Source: Lucinisca nassula
Lineage: Eukaryota; Mollusca; Bivalvia; Lucinida; Lucinidae
NCBI GenBank assembly: GCA_963580285.1
Contig: OY757019.1
Span: 67,137,076-67,201,075 of the forward strand
DNA length: 64,000 nt
Reading direction: 5' to 3'
The stretch's first letter is position 1. Every line of letters begins with the position of its first letter. A program made the translations under genes and the position numbers. The notes below the pieces were generated by a model. That model did not search any database, had not been told where the DNA came from, and worked only from the letters and a program-made list of their open reading frames with translations. Below, piece by piece: positions 13,805 to 25,924 of the stretch.

Positions 13805-14947
13805 CAAGAGGGCCATGATGGCCCTGGATCGCTCACCTGATCCATAGTGTAACAAGTGGCCCCAGAGAGGGCCATTATTGGCCCCAGGGCTTTAATGTGC
13901 ATAATGTTGAGGGAGGTCTTAAAGGTGAAGCTTCATACCAAACATCAACAAAGGCTATAATTTGAACAATCTTGGCAAAGGTCCACTAGATGAAGCTACA
14001 CATCAAATATCAAAGACCTGGGCCTTGCGGTTTGATAGAAGAAGATTTTTTTTAAAGATATTCCCTACATAAGCCTATGCAAAACCAAATGGCCCCGGGG
14101 CTATATAAATCTATGTAAAACCAAAGGGCCCCGGGGTGGGGGCATTTGTGGCCCCAGGGCTATAATTTGAACAATCTTGGTAGAGGTCCATTAGATGAAG
14201 CTTCATACCAAATTTCAAAGTCCTGGGCCTTGTGGTTTCAGAGAAGAAGATTTTTAAAGATTATCCCTATATAAGCCTATGTAAAACCAAAGGGCCCCGG
14301 GGAGGGGCCACTTTTGGCCCCAGCACTATAATTTGAATCATCTTGGTAGGGGTCCTTTAGAAGAAGCTTCATACCAAATATAAAAGACCTAGGACTTGTG
14401 GTTTCAGAGAAGAAGATTTTTAAAGATTTTCCCAATATAAGTCTATGTAAAACCAAAAGGCCCCGGAGCAGGTGCATTTTTGGCCCAAGGGCTATAATTT
14501 GATAATTTGAACAATCTTGGTTGGGGTCCACTAGATGAAGCTTCATACCAAATATCAAAGTCCTGGGCCTTGCGGTTTCAGAGAAGAAGATTTTTAAAGA
14601 TTTTCCCTATATAAGCCTATGTAAAACCAAAGGGCCCCGGGGCAGGGACATATTTGGCCTCAGCACTATAATTTGAATAATCTTGTTAGGGGTCCTTTAG
14701 ATGAAGCTTCATACCAAATATAAAAGACCTAGGCCTTGTGGTTTCAGAGAAGAAGATTTTTAAAGATTTTCCCTATATAAGTCTACGTAAAACCAAAGGG
14801 CCCCAGCGCGGGGGCATTTTTGGCCCAAGGGCTATAATTTGAACAATCTTGCTTGGTAGAGGTCCATTAGATGAAGCTTCATTCTAAATATCAAAGTCCT
14901 GGGCCTTGCAGTTTCAGAGAAGAAGATTTTTAAAGATTCTGCCTATA

Positions 14948-15672
14948 TAAAAAGTAGAAGTAAAACAAAGATCAGGAATTGATACAATTAACTTACTCCA
15001 CCCATAAAAGACACCAAAGGGAAAGAAATACAAACATTAAGCGACCAGACCATAATGGAAACCTAAACAAAGGAAGGCCATAAGGACAGTTACTTTCCCA
15101 CAAAATGGCCATATGGCCATCCAAAACCAAAAGACACAAGTGATACACACAGTAAGTAACAAACAACAACATAAATAAATCGCCACAGAAGAGCCGCCTT
15201 GGAACGGTCAGTGGAAGATTTCCACTGGGGGGCTTAAATCGATTTTACGTGGCCACAATCCTCGCCCTTACCTCCGTCGCGATTTAGACAAATAATTTGT
15301 TCAGTCCGCATGAAGGCCTCCTAACTCATCAGTGAAACATCTCCGTGAACACAAAAATCAAAGAACCACAGAGGTGAGACAACGGTGAGGACTCGACAGC
15401 AAGAAACCACTGAAATGCTGGAGCAAAAGAAAACCAACAGTTAGACTCCGATGAGCCCGACCAGAGACAGAGCATCAGGCACCAACCGACATTATCTCTC
15501 TAATTTTCAATAAGCCTTTACGTTGGAGCCGTCATAGAATCTGAGGCCTGACCCACCGGCGTGCAATTAAAGAGGGAAGCAAAGTTGCCAACCGTGATTG
15601 GGTTAACTACCATGCATGCAGTCTGTCGTATAATATCCATGTTGTACCCAATCTTTTTATATCCAAGAATGT
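14948..15672 (-). mobile_element. 5'-truncated Penelope-like RT element, 3' end only
   Basis: This closely matches the 3' part of the RT element at 41416-42130, covering its 3' untranslated region and last codons. It is flanked by CCTATA at 14942-14947 and 15673-15678, a target-site duplication within a core repeat. The uninterrupted repeat is visible near 16170. 5' truncation is typical of target-primed reverse transcription. The sequence lies on the minus strand and contains no functional RT motifs. Confidence 0.8.
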
Positions 15673-17577
15673 CCTATAAGCCTATGTAAATCCAAAGGGC
15701 CCCGGGACGGAGCATTTTTTGCCCCAGCCCTATAATTTGACCAATCTTGGTAGGGGTCCACTAGATGAAGCTTCATACCAAATATCAAAGTCCTGGGCCT
15801 TGTGGTTTCAGAGAAGAAGATTTTTCAAGATTTTCCCTATATAAGCCTATGTAAAACCAAAGGGCCCCTGGGCAGGGACATATTTGGCCTCAGCACTATA
15901 ATTTGAATAATCTTGTTAGGGGTCCTTTAGACGAAGCTTCATACCAAATATAAAAGACCTAGGCCTTGTGGTTTCAGAGAAGAAGATTTTTCAAGATTTT
16001 CCCTATATAAGTCTATGTAAAACCAAAGGGCCCCGGCGCGGGGGGGATTTTTGGCCCAAGGGCTATAATTTGAACAATCTTGCTTGGTAGAGGTCCATTA
16101 GATGAAGCTTCATTCTAAATATCAAAGTCCTGGGCCTTGCAGTTTCAGAAGAAGATTTTTAAAGATTCTGCCTATAAAAGCCTATGTAAAACCAAAGGGC
16201 CCCGGGACGGAGCATTTTTTGCCCCAGCCCTGTAATTTGACCAATCTTGGTAGGGGTCCACTAGATGAAGCTTCATACCAGATATCAAAGTCCTGGGCCT
16301 TGTGGTTTCAGAGAAGAAAATTTTTCAAGATTTTCCCTATATAAGCTTATGTAAAACCAAAGGGCCCCGGGGCGGGGACATTTTTGGCCCCAGCACTATA
16401 ATTTGAACAATCTTGGTTGGGGGGTCACTAGATGAAGCTTCATACCAAATATCAAAAACCTGGGCCTTGTGGTTTCAGAGAAGATGATTTTTAAAGATTT
16501 TCCCTATATAAGCCAATGTAAAACCAAAGGGCCCTGTGGCGGGGGCATTTTTTGTCCCACCACTATAATTTGAACAATCTTGGTAGGGGTCCACTAGATG
16601 AAGCTTCATACCAAATATCAAAGTCCTGGGCCTTGTGGTTTCAGAGAAGAAAATTTTTCAAGATTTTCCCTATATGTAAAACCAAAGGGCCCCGGGGCAG
16701 GGGCATTTTTGGCCCCAGCACTATAATTTGAACAATCTTGTTAGGGGTCCTTTAGATGAAGCTTCATACCAAATATCAAAGACCTGGGCTTTGTGGTTTC
16801 AGAGAAAAAGATTTTTAAAGATTTTCCCTACATAAGCCAATGTAAAACCAAAGGGCCCCATGGCGGGGGCATTTTTTGTCCCAGCACTATAATTTGAACA
16901 ATCTTGGTAGGGGTCCACTAGATGAAGCTTCATACCAAATATCAAAGTCCTGGGCCTTGTGGTTGCAGAGAAGAAGATTTTTAAAGATTTTCCCTATACA
17001 AGAGGCTCAATGAGCCTAAACCGCTCACCTGAGGAACTTAAGTTTTAACAATTCACAGACTTGACTACTAAATCTGCTAATAGAATCCAGCCCATTGACC
17101 CTTACAGGATATAAGTCATCATTATTGCATTGCATTCCAAGTTTGAGACTTCTAGCTTCTATAGTTCCTGAGAAATCTTTGACGAAAATTTAACATTGGT
17201 CAAAATGGAGAGAAAGAAGAATGAAAGAACAGATGAACAAATAAGCTGAGAAAGCCCAATGTCTCTTACACAAAATAAGTCATCATTATTCTATTGAATA
17301 CCAAATTTGATGCTTCTAGCTTTTATAGTTCCTGAGAAATCTTTGATTAAAAATTTAACATTGGTCTATTATCTCTATATGGAGAGAAAGAAGAATGAAG
17401 GAACAAATGAACCAGACTAGCTCCAAAACCTAATGCAGCCTTTCCCCTTGCCCAATGGTGCTACACATAAAATTTAAACAAGATTGGTCGACTGCCTTCT
17501 GAGATATGCTTCATTGAAAGTGTGGACGACGGATGGACGGACGACAGATGACGGACTCCGGAGCCTTGGAATACTAT

Positions 17578-17611
17578 CAGCTCACTGGAGCCTTTGGCTC
17601 AGGTGAGCTAA
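17578..17611 (+). terminator. Internal (bypassed?) 3' hairpin and CTAA end
   Basis: A stem GAGCC/GGCTC with loop TTT, flanked by GCTCAC and AGGTGAGC, ends in CTAA at 17608-17611. It resembles the true end at 20351 but lies 613 bp from the head. Confidence 0.7.
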
Positions 17612-20300
17612 AAATTCAAGTCGCTATTTCTGTCACAACATTTTCCCTACGTTAAGTCTATGGGCAAATTTTTTTGTCTCTCAAGGTCACGTAACTCCGA
17701 GGTCAATATTCCGATTCGGCCCAAAATCGAACTTAACCGAGATTTTATGCCTGTCCTCGTTACCTGCAAGATTGAAGCTGATATGAATAAAAATAAAGTC
17801 GCTATCGTGGTCAAAACGTATTTTTTTATGCTCAAGGGCAGGTAACTCCAAGGCAAGTATTCCGATTCGGCCCAAAATCAAACTTAACCGAGATTTTATG
17901 TCTGTCCTCGTTACCTGCAAGTTTGAAGCTGATCTGAAAAAAATTCAAGTCGCTATCGTAGTCGCAACATTTTCCCTAATTAAGTCTATTGGCAAATTTT
18001 TTGTCGCTCAAGGTCACGTAACTCCGAGATCAATATTCTGATTTGGCCCAAAATTGAATTTAACCGAGATTTTATGGCTGTCCTCGTTACCTGCAAGTTT
18101 GAAGCTGATATGAATAAAAATAAAGTTGCTATCGTGGTCACAACGTATTTTTTTATACTCAAGGGCAGGTAACTCCAAGGCAAATATTCCGATTCGGCCC
18201 AAAATCGAACTTAACCGAGATTTTATGTCTGTCCTCGTTACCTGCAAGTTTGAAGCTGATCTGAAAAACATTCAAGTCGCTATAGTAGTCACAACATTTT
18301 CCCTATGTAAAGTCTATGGGCAAATTTTTTGTCGCTCAAGGTCATGTAACTCCGAGGTCAATATTCCGACTCAAACTTAACTGAGATTTTATGCCTGTCC
18401 ACGTTACCTGCAAGTTTGAAGCTGATCTGAATAAAAATAAAGTTGCTATCGTGGTCACAACGTATTTTTTTATGCTCAAGGGCAGGTAACTTCAAGGCAA
18501 ATAATCCGATTCGGCCCAAAATCTAACTTAACCGAGATTTTATGTCTGTCCTCGTTACCTGCAAGTTTGAAGCTGATCTGAAAAAATTCAAGTCGCTATC
18601 GTAGTCACAACATTTTCCCTATGGGCAAATTTTTTGTCGCTCAAGGTCACGTAACTCCGAGGTCAATATTCCGATTCTGCCCAAAATCGAACTTAACCGG
18701 GATTTTATGCCTGTCCTCGTTACCTGCAAGTTTGAAGCTGACCTGAATAAAAATAAAGTTGCTATCGTGGTCAAAACGTATTTTTTCATGCTCAAGGGCA
18801 GGTAACACCAAGGCAAATAATCCGATTCGACCCAAAATCGAACTTAACCGTGATTTTATGTCTGTCCTCGTTACCTGCAAGTTTGAAGCTGATCTGAAAA
18901 AAAATTCAAGTCGCTATCGTAGTCACAACATTTTCCCTATGTTAAGTCTATGGGCAAATTTTTTGTCGCTCAAGGTCACGTAACTCCGAGGTCAATATTC
19001 TGATTCTGCCCAAAATCGAACTTAACCGAGATTTTATGCCTGTCCTTATTATCTGCAAGAATGAAGTTGATCAGAAAAAAATTGACGGAGCTAGAGTGAT
19101 GACAAGCTTTTTCCTATGTTAAGTCTATGGGAGCTATATGTTGCCATGGTAACCAGAGGTCCACTCAGATCTGCATGAAAACCTTATGCAGTCTTTCCAC
19201 TTGCCCAATAATGTTATACATGAAATTTGATCAAAGTTGGCCAAGTAGTCTTCAAGATATACATTTTTGAAATTCACATTAACCCTTATGCAAAAATGCA
19301 CAAGGGCAGGTAACTCCTAAGTGTATGATCCGATTCTGCCAATTATCGAACTTGACCGAGATTTCATGGCTGTGCTGATTATCGGTAAGAATGAAGCCAA
19401 TCCGAACAAAATTGAAGCAGCTACAGTGATGACAACATTTTCCCCATGTTATGTAGGCAATTTTTCGGGCGCTCAAGGGGACGTAACTCTTGAGTGAATT
19501 ATCTGATTCGGCCCAAAATCAAACTTAACCGAGATTTTATGCCTGTACTGGTTATCTGCAAGAATGAAGTCGATCAGAAAAAAAATTGACGGAGCTAGAG
19601 TGATGACAAGCTTTTTCCTATGTGAAGTCTATGGGAGCTAGATGTTGCCATGGCAACCAGAGTTCCACTCAGATCTGCCAGAAAACCTGATGAAGCCTTT
19701 CCACTTGCCCAATAATGCGACACATGAAATTTGATCAAAGTTGGCCAAGTAGTCTTTAAGATATACATTTTTGAAATTCCCATTAACCCTAATGCAAAAA
19801 CACACAAGGGCAGGTAACTCCTAAGTGAATGATCCGATTCTGCCAGTTATCGAACTTGACCGAGATTTCATGGCTGTGCTGGTTATCTGCAAGAATAAAG
19901 CCAATCTGAAATAATTGAAGCAGCTACGGTGATGACAACATTCTCCCCATGTTAGGTCAATAGGCAATTTTTTCAACGCTCAAGGGCATGTAACTCCTGA
20001 GTGAATAATCCGATTCAGCCCAAAATCGAACTTGATCGAGATTTCATGCCTGTCCTCGTTATCTGCAAGAATGAAGTCGATCATAAAAAAATTGACGGAG
20101 TAAGAGTGATGACAAGCTTTTTCCTATGTTAAGCCTATGGGAGCTCTTTGTTGCTGTGGCAACCAGAGTTCTCATCCGATCTGCACGAAAACCTAATACA
20201 GCCTTTCCCCCTACCTGATGATGGTTCATATGAAATTTGATCAAGGCCGGCCCACTGGTTCCAGAGATATACTTCGTTGAAAGTGTGGACGACGGACGAC
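17612..20300 (+). repeat. ~160-bp core array, two alternating unit types then a third
   Basis: Units carry CTCGTTACCTGCAAG near 17756, 17917, 18082, 18236, 18402 and 18552, about 150-165 bp apart. Two variants alternate (GGTCACGTAACTCC and GGCAGGTAACTCC). From 19080 units contain GTTGCCATGGTAACCAG and AGATATACATTTTTG. Short open frames on both strands are by-products of the repetition. Confidence 0.75.
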
Positions 20301-20503
20301 GGCTCGTGGTATACTAATACCTCACATGAGCCTTCGGCTCAGGTGAGCTAATAAGCCTATGTAAAACCAAAGGGCCCCGAGGCGGGGGCATTTTTGGTCC
20401 CAGCACTATAATTTGAACAATCTTGGTAGAAGTCCACTAGATGAAGCTTCATACCAAATATCAAAAACCTGGGCCTTGTGGTTTCAGAGAAGAAGATTTT
20501 TAA

Positions 20504-20708
20504 CCCTTGTCCTGCTGAATATTTAAATATGTCACACCCACCACTGATTATCAGCCAATCAGATTACTTGATGCAAATTATTGCAACAAATTTATAAACT
20601 GGATGGCAAACAATGAAGATCCTGATCAGATGGCTTCTTCAGAATCTATCTGATCTGGATCTACATTGTTTCAAAGATAAGGCATATCCAGGCTCAGCAG
20701 GACAAGGG
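20504..20708. mobile_element. piggyBac-type MITE (205 bp)
   Basis: Perfect 15-bp terminal inverted repeats (CCCTTGTCCTGCTGA and its reverse complement) are flanked by TTAA at 20500-20503 and 20709-20712. TTAA target duplication and CCC termini are typical of piggyBac elements. The internal 175 bp has no coding capacity. It sits inside a core unit of the pearl element; removing it and one TTAA restores the repeat. Confidence 0.9.
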
Positions 20709-21471
20709 TTAAAGATTTTCCCTATATAAGCCAATGTAAAACCAAAGGGCCCTGTGGCGGGGGCATTTTTTGTCCCAGCACTATAATTTGAACAATCTTG
20801 GTAGGGGTCCACTAGATGAAGCTTCATACCAAATATCAAAGACCTGGGCCTTGTGGTTTCAGAGAAGAAGATTTTTAAAGATTTTCCCTATATAAGCCAA
20901 TGTAAAACCAAAGGGCCCCGTGGTGGGGGCATTTTTTGTCCCAGCACTATAATTTGAACAATCTTGGTAGGGGTCCACTAGACGAAGCTTCATACCAAAT
21001 ATCAAAGTCCTGGGCCTTGTGGTTTCAGAGAAGAAGATTTTTCAAGATTTTCCCTGTATAAGCCTATGTAAAACCAAAGGGCCCCGGGGCGGGGGGCATT
21101 TTTCACCCCAGCACTATTATTTGAACAATCTTGGTAGGGGTCCATTAGATGAAGCTTCATACCAAATATCAAAGACCTGGGCCTTGTGGTTTCAGAGAAG
21201 AAGATTTTTTAAGTTTTTGGTGAAAAAAATCTATTTTTGGCTCCTGTGACCTAGATGTGCAACGGACCGGAACCATTTGAACAACTTTGAAAGGGGACCA
21301 CCTAAGGATCATTCCTGTGAAGTTTGGTCAAAATCCGATCAGTGGTTTAGGAGGAGATGTCGTTTAAAGAAATTGTTTACGGACGCACGCACGCACGACG
21401 GACGACGGACAAAAAGTGATCCCAAAAGCTCACCTCGTCACTACGTGACGGTGAGCTAAAAAAAGAACAAA

Positions 21472-23602
21472 CAAGAGGGCCCAGAGGGCCCTGGTTCGCT
21501 CACCTGATCCAAAGCATAACAAGTGGGCCCCAGGCAGGGCTAAAATTTGAACAATCTTGGTAGAGGTCCACAAGATGAAGCTTCATATCTAATATGAAAG
21601 ACCTGGGCTTTCTGGTTTCAGAGAAGAAGATTTTAAAGGTTTACCCTGCATAAAGAAGTCTATGTAAAACAAGATTTTCCCTATATAAGTCTATGTTAAA
21701 CCAAAGGGCCCCGGAGCGAGGGCATTTTTGGCCCCAGGGCTATAATTTGAACAATCTTGGTAGAGGTCCACTAGCTGAAGCTTCATAACAAATATCAAAG
21801 ACCTAAGCCTTGTGTTTCAGAGAAGATGATTTTTAAAGATTTTCCCTATATAAGTCTATGTAAAACCAAAGGGCCACATGGCGGGGCATTTTTGGTCTCA
21901 GGGCTATAATTTGAATAATCTTTATAGAGGTCCACTAGCTGAAGCGTCATAACAAATATCGAAGACCTAAGCCTTGTGGTTTCAGAGAAGAAGATTTTTC
22001 AAGATTACCCCTATATAAGTCTATGTAAAACCAAAGGGCCCCGGAGCGGGGGCATTTTTGGCCCCAGGGCTATAATTTGAACAATCTTGGTAGAGGTCCA
22101 CAAGATGAAGCTTCATACCAAATATCAAAGACCTGGGCCTTGCAGTTTCAGAGAAGAAGATTTTTCAAGATTTTCCCTATATAAGCCTATGTAAAACAAC
22201 AGGGCCCTGGTGCGGGGGCATTTTTGGCCCCAGCACTATAATTTGAACAATCTTGGTAGGGGTCTACTAGATGAAGCTTCATACCAAATATCAAAGACCT
22301 GGGCCTTGCGGTTTCAGAGAAGAAGATTTTTCAAGATTTTCCCTATATAAGCCCATTGTAAAAACAAAGGGCCCCCGTGCAGGGGGCATTTTTAGCTGCA
22401 GCACTACAATTTGAACAATCTTGGTAGGGGTCCACTAGATGAAGCTTCATACCAAATATCAAAGACCTGGGCCTAGCGGTTTCAGAGAAGAAGATTTTTA
22501 AAGATTTTCCCTACATAAGCCCTTGTAAAACCAAAGGGCCCCCGTGCGGGGGCATTTTTAGCTTCAGCACTATAATTTGAACAATCTTGGTAGGGGTCCA
22601 CTAGATAAAGCTTAATACCTAATATCAAAGACCTGGGCCTTGCGGTTTCAGAGAAGATTTTAAAAGATTTTCCCTATATAAGCCCATGTAAAACCAAAGG
22701 GCCCCCGTGCGGGGGTATTTTTGGCCCCAGCACTATAATTTGAACAATCTTGGTAGGGGTCCACTAGATGAAGCTTCAGACGAAATATCAAAGATCTGGG
22801 CCTTGCAGTTTCAGAGAAGAAGATTTTTAAAGATTTTCCCTATATAAGCCCATGTAAAACCAAAGGGCCCCTGTGCGGGGGCATTTTTGGCCCCAGCACT
22901 ATAATTTGAACAATCTTGGTAGGGGTCCACTAGATGAAGCTTCATACCAAATATCAAAGACCTGGGCCTTGCGGTTTCAGAGAAGAAGATTTTTCAAGAT
23001 TTTCCCTATATAAGCCCATGTAAAACCAAAGGGCCCCCGTGCGGGGGCATTTTTAGCTCCAGCACTATAATTTGAACAATCTTGGTAGAGGTCCACTAGA
23101 TGAAGCTTCATACCAAATCTCAAAGATCTGGGCCTTGCGGTTTCAGAGAAGAAGATTTTTAAAGATTTTTCCCTATATAAGCCTATGTAAAACCAAAGGG
23201 CCCCCGTGCGGGGGCATTTTTGGCCCCAGCACTATAATTTGAACAATCTTGGTAGGGGTCCACTAGATGAAGCTTCATACCAAATATCAAAGACCTGGGC
23301 CTTGCGGTTTCAGAGAAGAAGATTTTTTAAGTTTTCGGTGAAAAAAATCTATTTTTAGCTACTGTGACCTATATGTGCAATGGACTGGAACCATTTGAAC
23401 AACTTTGAAAGGGGACCACCTAAGGATCATTCCTGTGAAGTTTGGTCAAAATCCGATCAGTGGTTTAGGAGGAGATGTCGTTTGAAGAAAAGTTTACGGA
23501 CGCACGCACGGACGCACGCACGGACGCATGCACGCACGGACGCACGACGGACAAAAAGTGATCCCAAAAGCTCACCTTGTCACTACGTGACAGGTGAGCT
23601 AA
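21472..23602 (+). repeat. Pearl-type element with complete ends
   Basis: The head has palindrome AGGGCCC-AGA-GGGCCCT, a compensated variant. Core units carry GGGCCCCCGTGCGGGGGC, a subfamily not seen elsewhere in the window. The microsatellite lies at 23495-23552, the hairpin at 23569-23601 and CTAA ends at 23602. It is separated from the preceding element by 12 A-rich bases. Confidence 0.85.
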
Positions 23603-23614
23603 AAAAAAATAAAA

Positions 23615-23703
23615 AAAATGTCTCCACCGGGGTTTGAACTCACGCCCCTCAGATTCATAGTCAACAATAGGATTCTTAGTCCAGCACTCTATCCACTACA
23701 CTG
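23615..23703 (-). repeat. tRNA-like fragment (SINE head or tRNA pseudogene)
   Basis: On the minus strand there is an A-box-like TAGTGGATAGAG, and about 50 bp later a B-box-like GAGTTCAAACCCC, at tRNA-like spacing. The putative acceptor arms do not pair well and the anticodon arm is irregular, so a working tRNA is unlikely. A truncated B-box copy (GGGATTTGAACTC on +) lies at 56425-56440. Confidence 0.5.
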
Positions 23704-23988
23704 GCATTTGAAAGAAGGTTAACCAAAAGGTAAACCGGAAAAACACAAGTTTGAAAAATGACAATTTCCGCCAAAATTTTAGTCTTTTGCGCCATTTATG
23801 GATAATACATGAAAGCGGTACCTCCACTTATGCATCAGTCCTGATATTAAAACAATCTGCTACAGAATAGATGAAAAATATCACTTTGAAAAAAAGGTTA
23901 ACCAAAAGGTAAACCTGGGACGACGCCCGCCCGCCCACCCGCCCGGACATCGCTATTTTAAAGGACGGATTTTTTTTAAAAACCCGTC
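23704..23988. other. No gene seen; GGTTAACC-containing spacer
   Basis: Two copies of GGTTAACCAAAAGGTAAACC (near 23716 and 23895) bracket about 180 bp, followed by a C-rich stretch CCCGCCCGCCCACCCGCCC. No coding signal was found. Confidence 0.5.
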
Positions 23989-25514
23989 CAACAATCAAAG
24001 GGACGTTACTCTACGATCAAAGGGCCGACTTCGTCGGTTTTCGAACTCATCCGAGATTTTATCCACAGCCACCTTACATATAAGTTTCAGAAAGATCCAT
24101 TCAAAACTGAAGGGGCTACGGTGATGACAAGGTCAAAATTTGGCATTTTAGCAATCAAAGGGATGTTACTCTAAGATGAATGAGCCGACTTGGCCAGTTT
24201 TCAAACTCATCCGAGGTTTCATCCCCAGCCACCTTACAAATAAGTTTCAGAAAAATCCAATAAAAACTGAAGGGGCTACGGTGACGACAAGGTAAAAAAT
24301 CAACGTTTTCAGCCATCAAAGGGACATAACTCTACGATAAATGGGCTGACTTGGCCTGTTTTTGAACTCATCGAAGATTTTATGCCCAGCCACCTTACAT
24401 ATAAGTTTCAGAAAGATCCGATCAAAACTGAAGGGGTATATGGTGATGACAAGGTCAAAAATCGGCATTTTCAGCAGTCAAAGGGACGTAAATCTATGAT
24501 AAATGGGCCAACTTGGCCTGTATTCGAACTCATTCTAGGTTTTGTCCCCAGTCACCTTACATATAATTTTTTAGAAAGATCCTATCAAAACTAAAGGGGC
24601 TACGGTGATGACAAGGTCAAAAATCCACATTTTCAGCCATCAAAGGGACATAACTATGTAGTAAATGGGGCGACTTGGCCAGTCTTGAACTCATCCAAGG
24701 TTTTATCCCCAGCCACCTTACATATAAGTTTCAGAAAGATCTGATCAAAACTGAAAGGGCTACGGTGATGACAAGGTAAAAAATCAGCATTTTCAGCAAT
24801 CAAAGGGACGTTACTCTGTGATAACTGGACCAACTTGGCTGGTTTTCGAACTCATCTGAGATTTTATCCAAAGCCACACTACATATAAGTTTCAGAAAGA
24901 TTCAATCAAAACTGAAGGGGCTACGGTGATGACAAGGTCAAAAATCGGCATTTTCAGCAATCAAAGGGACGTAATTCTACGATAAATGGGCCGACCAAAA
25001 CTGTGGCCTCTAGAGTGTTAACAAGGTTTTTCTATGATTTGACCTACTGACCTATTTTTTTACCGGACATTACCCAAATTCAAACTTGACCAAGATATTG
25101 TCAGGATGATCATTCTGAGCAAGTTTGAGGATGATTGGACCAAATCTGTGGCATCTAGGGTGTTAACAAGGTTTTTCGATGTTTTGCCCTACTTGACCGA
25201 AATATTGTCAGGATGATCATTCTGAGCAAGTTTGAAGATGATTGGACCCAAACTGTGGCCTCTAGAGTGTTAACAAGGTTTTCCTCTGATTTGATGTGGT
25301 GACCTACTTTTTGACCCGACATGACCCATATTTGAACTTGACCGAGATATTGTCAGGATGATCATTCTGACCAAGTTTGAAGATGATTGGATCAAACTGT
25401 GGCCTCTAGAGTGTTAACAAGAAAAGTTTACACACGCACACTGCACGACGAACGACGAAGCCGACAATCTCACAGTCACAAAAGCTCACCATGACCTTCG
25501 GTCAGGTGAGCTAA
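23989..25514 (+). repeat. Second pearl family (~162-bp units), 5' incomplete
   Basis: About six units containing CAGCCACCTTACATATAAG and GATGACAAGGTCAAAA, then about three units of another type (GTTAACAAGGTTTTTC, TTGTCAGGATGATCATTC). A short ACG-rich tract and a 3' hairpin (GACC-TTC-GGTC inside AGCTCACC/GGTGAGCT) follow, with CTAA ending at 25514. The family is the same as at 57065-59359 and 60979-63521. Confidence 0.75.
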
Positions 25515-25708
25515 AAATTGCCATTCCAGATGTCTCCAGAAGTGCATGGAATCAAAATTAAGCTTTTGACCAATCAGATTCGACCTTCATGAACCATGCT
25601 CTGGAAACCTAAATCAAAGAAACCAAATCATTCATTGGTGAAAGTTCAGCAACCTTACCAAGAAAATTTAACCATATCTGTGTTGCGTAATGTGTTTGGC
25701 TCAGTATA

Positions 25709-25924
25709 TATAAGACCTGGGCCATGTGGTTTCAGAGAAGATTTTTAAGTTTTCAGTAAAAAAAATATATTTTTGCTACCTAAGGATCATTCCTGTGAAA
25801 TTTGGTCAAAGTCTGATCAGTGATTTAGATGTCGTTTGAAGAAATTGTTTACAGATGCAGCGACGGGCATCGGACGAAAAATGATCACAAAAGCTCACCT
25901 TTTCACTATGTGAGAGGTGAGCAA
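25709..25924 (+). repeat. Pearl element remnant with altered 3' end
   Basis: One partial core unit, the unique tail (GATCATTCCTGTGAAATTTG) and a hairpin TCAC-TAT-GTGA within AGCTCACC/GGTGAGC. It ends in GCAA instead of CTAA. Probably an old, decayed copy. Confidence 0.6.

Larger units (their letters stand above)
16999..20351 (+). mobile_element. Nested Helitron-like unit with two 3' termini
   Basis: Host sequence TTTCCCTATA stops at 16998 and resumes as TAAGCCTATG at 20352, so the unit sits exactly between A and T with no duplication, the Helitron pattern. The head is CAAGAGG plus the palindrome AGGCTCA-A-TGAGCCT. A first complete 3' end (hairpin GAGCC-TTT-GGCTC, then CAGGTGAGCTAA) lies at 17578-17611. 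A different core array follows (units of ~160 bp in two alternating types, then a third type from about 19080). A second 3' hairpin (GAGCC-TTC-GGCTC) and CTAA end the unit at 20351. Transfer past the first terminator is one explanation; a later tandem insertion is another. Confidence 0.8.
13805..21459 (+). repeat. Pearl-type element with three nested insertions
   Basis: Head at 13805, canonical microsatellite (21381-21410), hairpin (21427-21458) and CTAA ending at 21459. Without the insertions at 14948-15672, 16999-20351 and 20504-20708 it would be a core-unit array of about 3.4 kb. A block of about 505 bp near 14610-14947 plus its continuation is repeated at 15840-16178. Only the first copy holds the RT insertion, so that insertion came after the duplication. 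Confidence 0.8.

Noticed and set aside
181..14558. Many short open frames on both strands encoding similar peptides (KLHLVDPYQDCSNYSAGAKN and KTKGP types)
   Set aside because: They are translations of the ~166-bp core repeat. Unit length is not a multiple of three, frames drift and stop, and there is no conserved start or sign of selection.
1..23602. CRISPR array
   Set aside because: The repeats are ~166 bp with no unique spacers, and the sequence is eukaryotic.
1..23602. Classical centromeric satellite
   Set aside because: The arrays have defined heads, tails, microsatellites and terminal hairpins and are interrupted as discrete elements.
23615..23703. Functional tRNA gene on the minus strand
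   Set aside because: A- and B-box-like motifs are present, but the acceptor arms do not pair and the anticodon arm is irregular.
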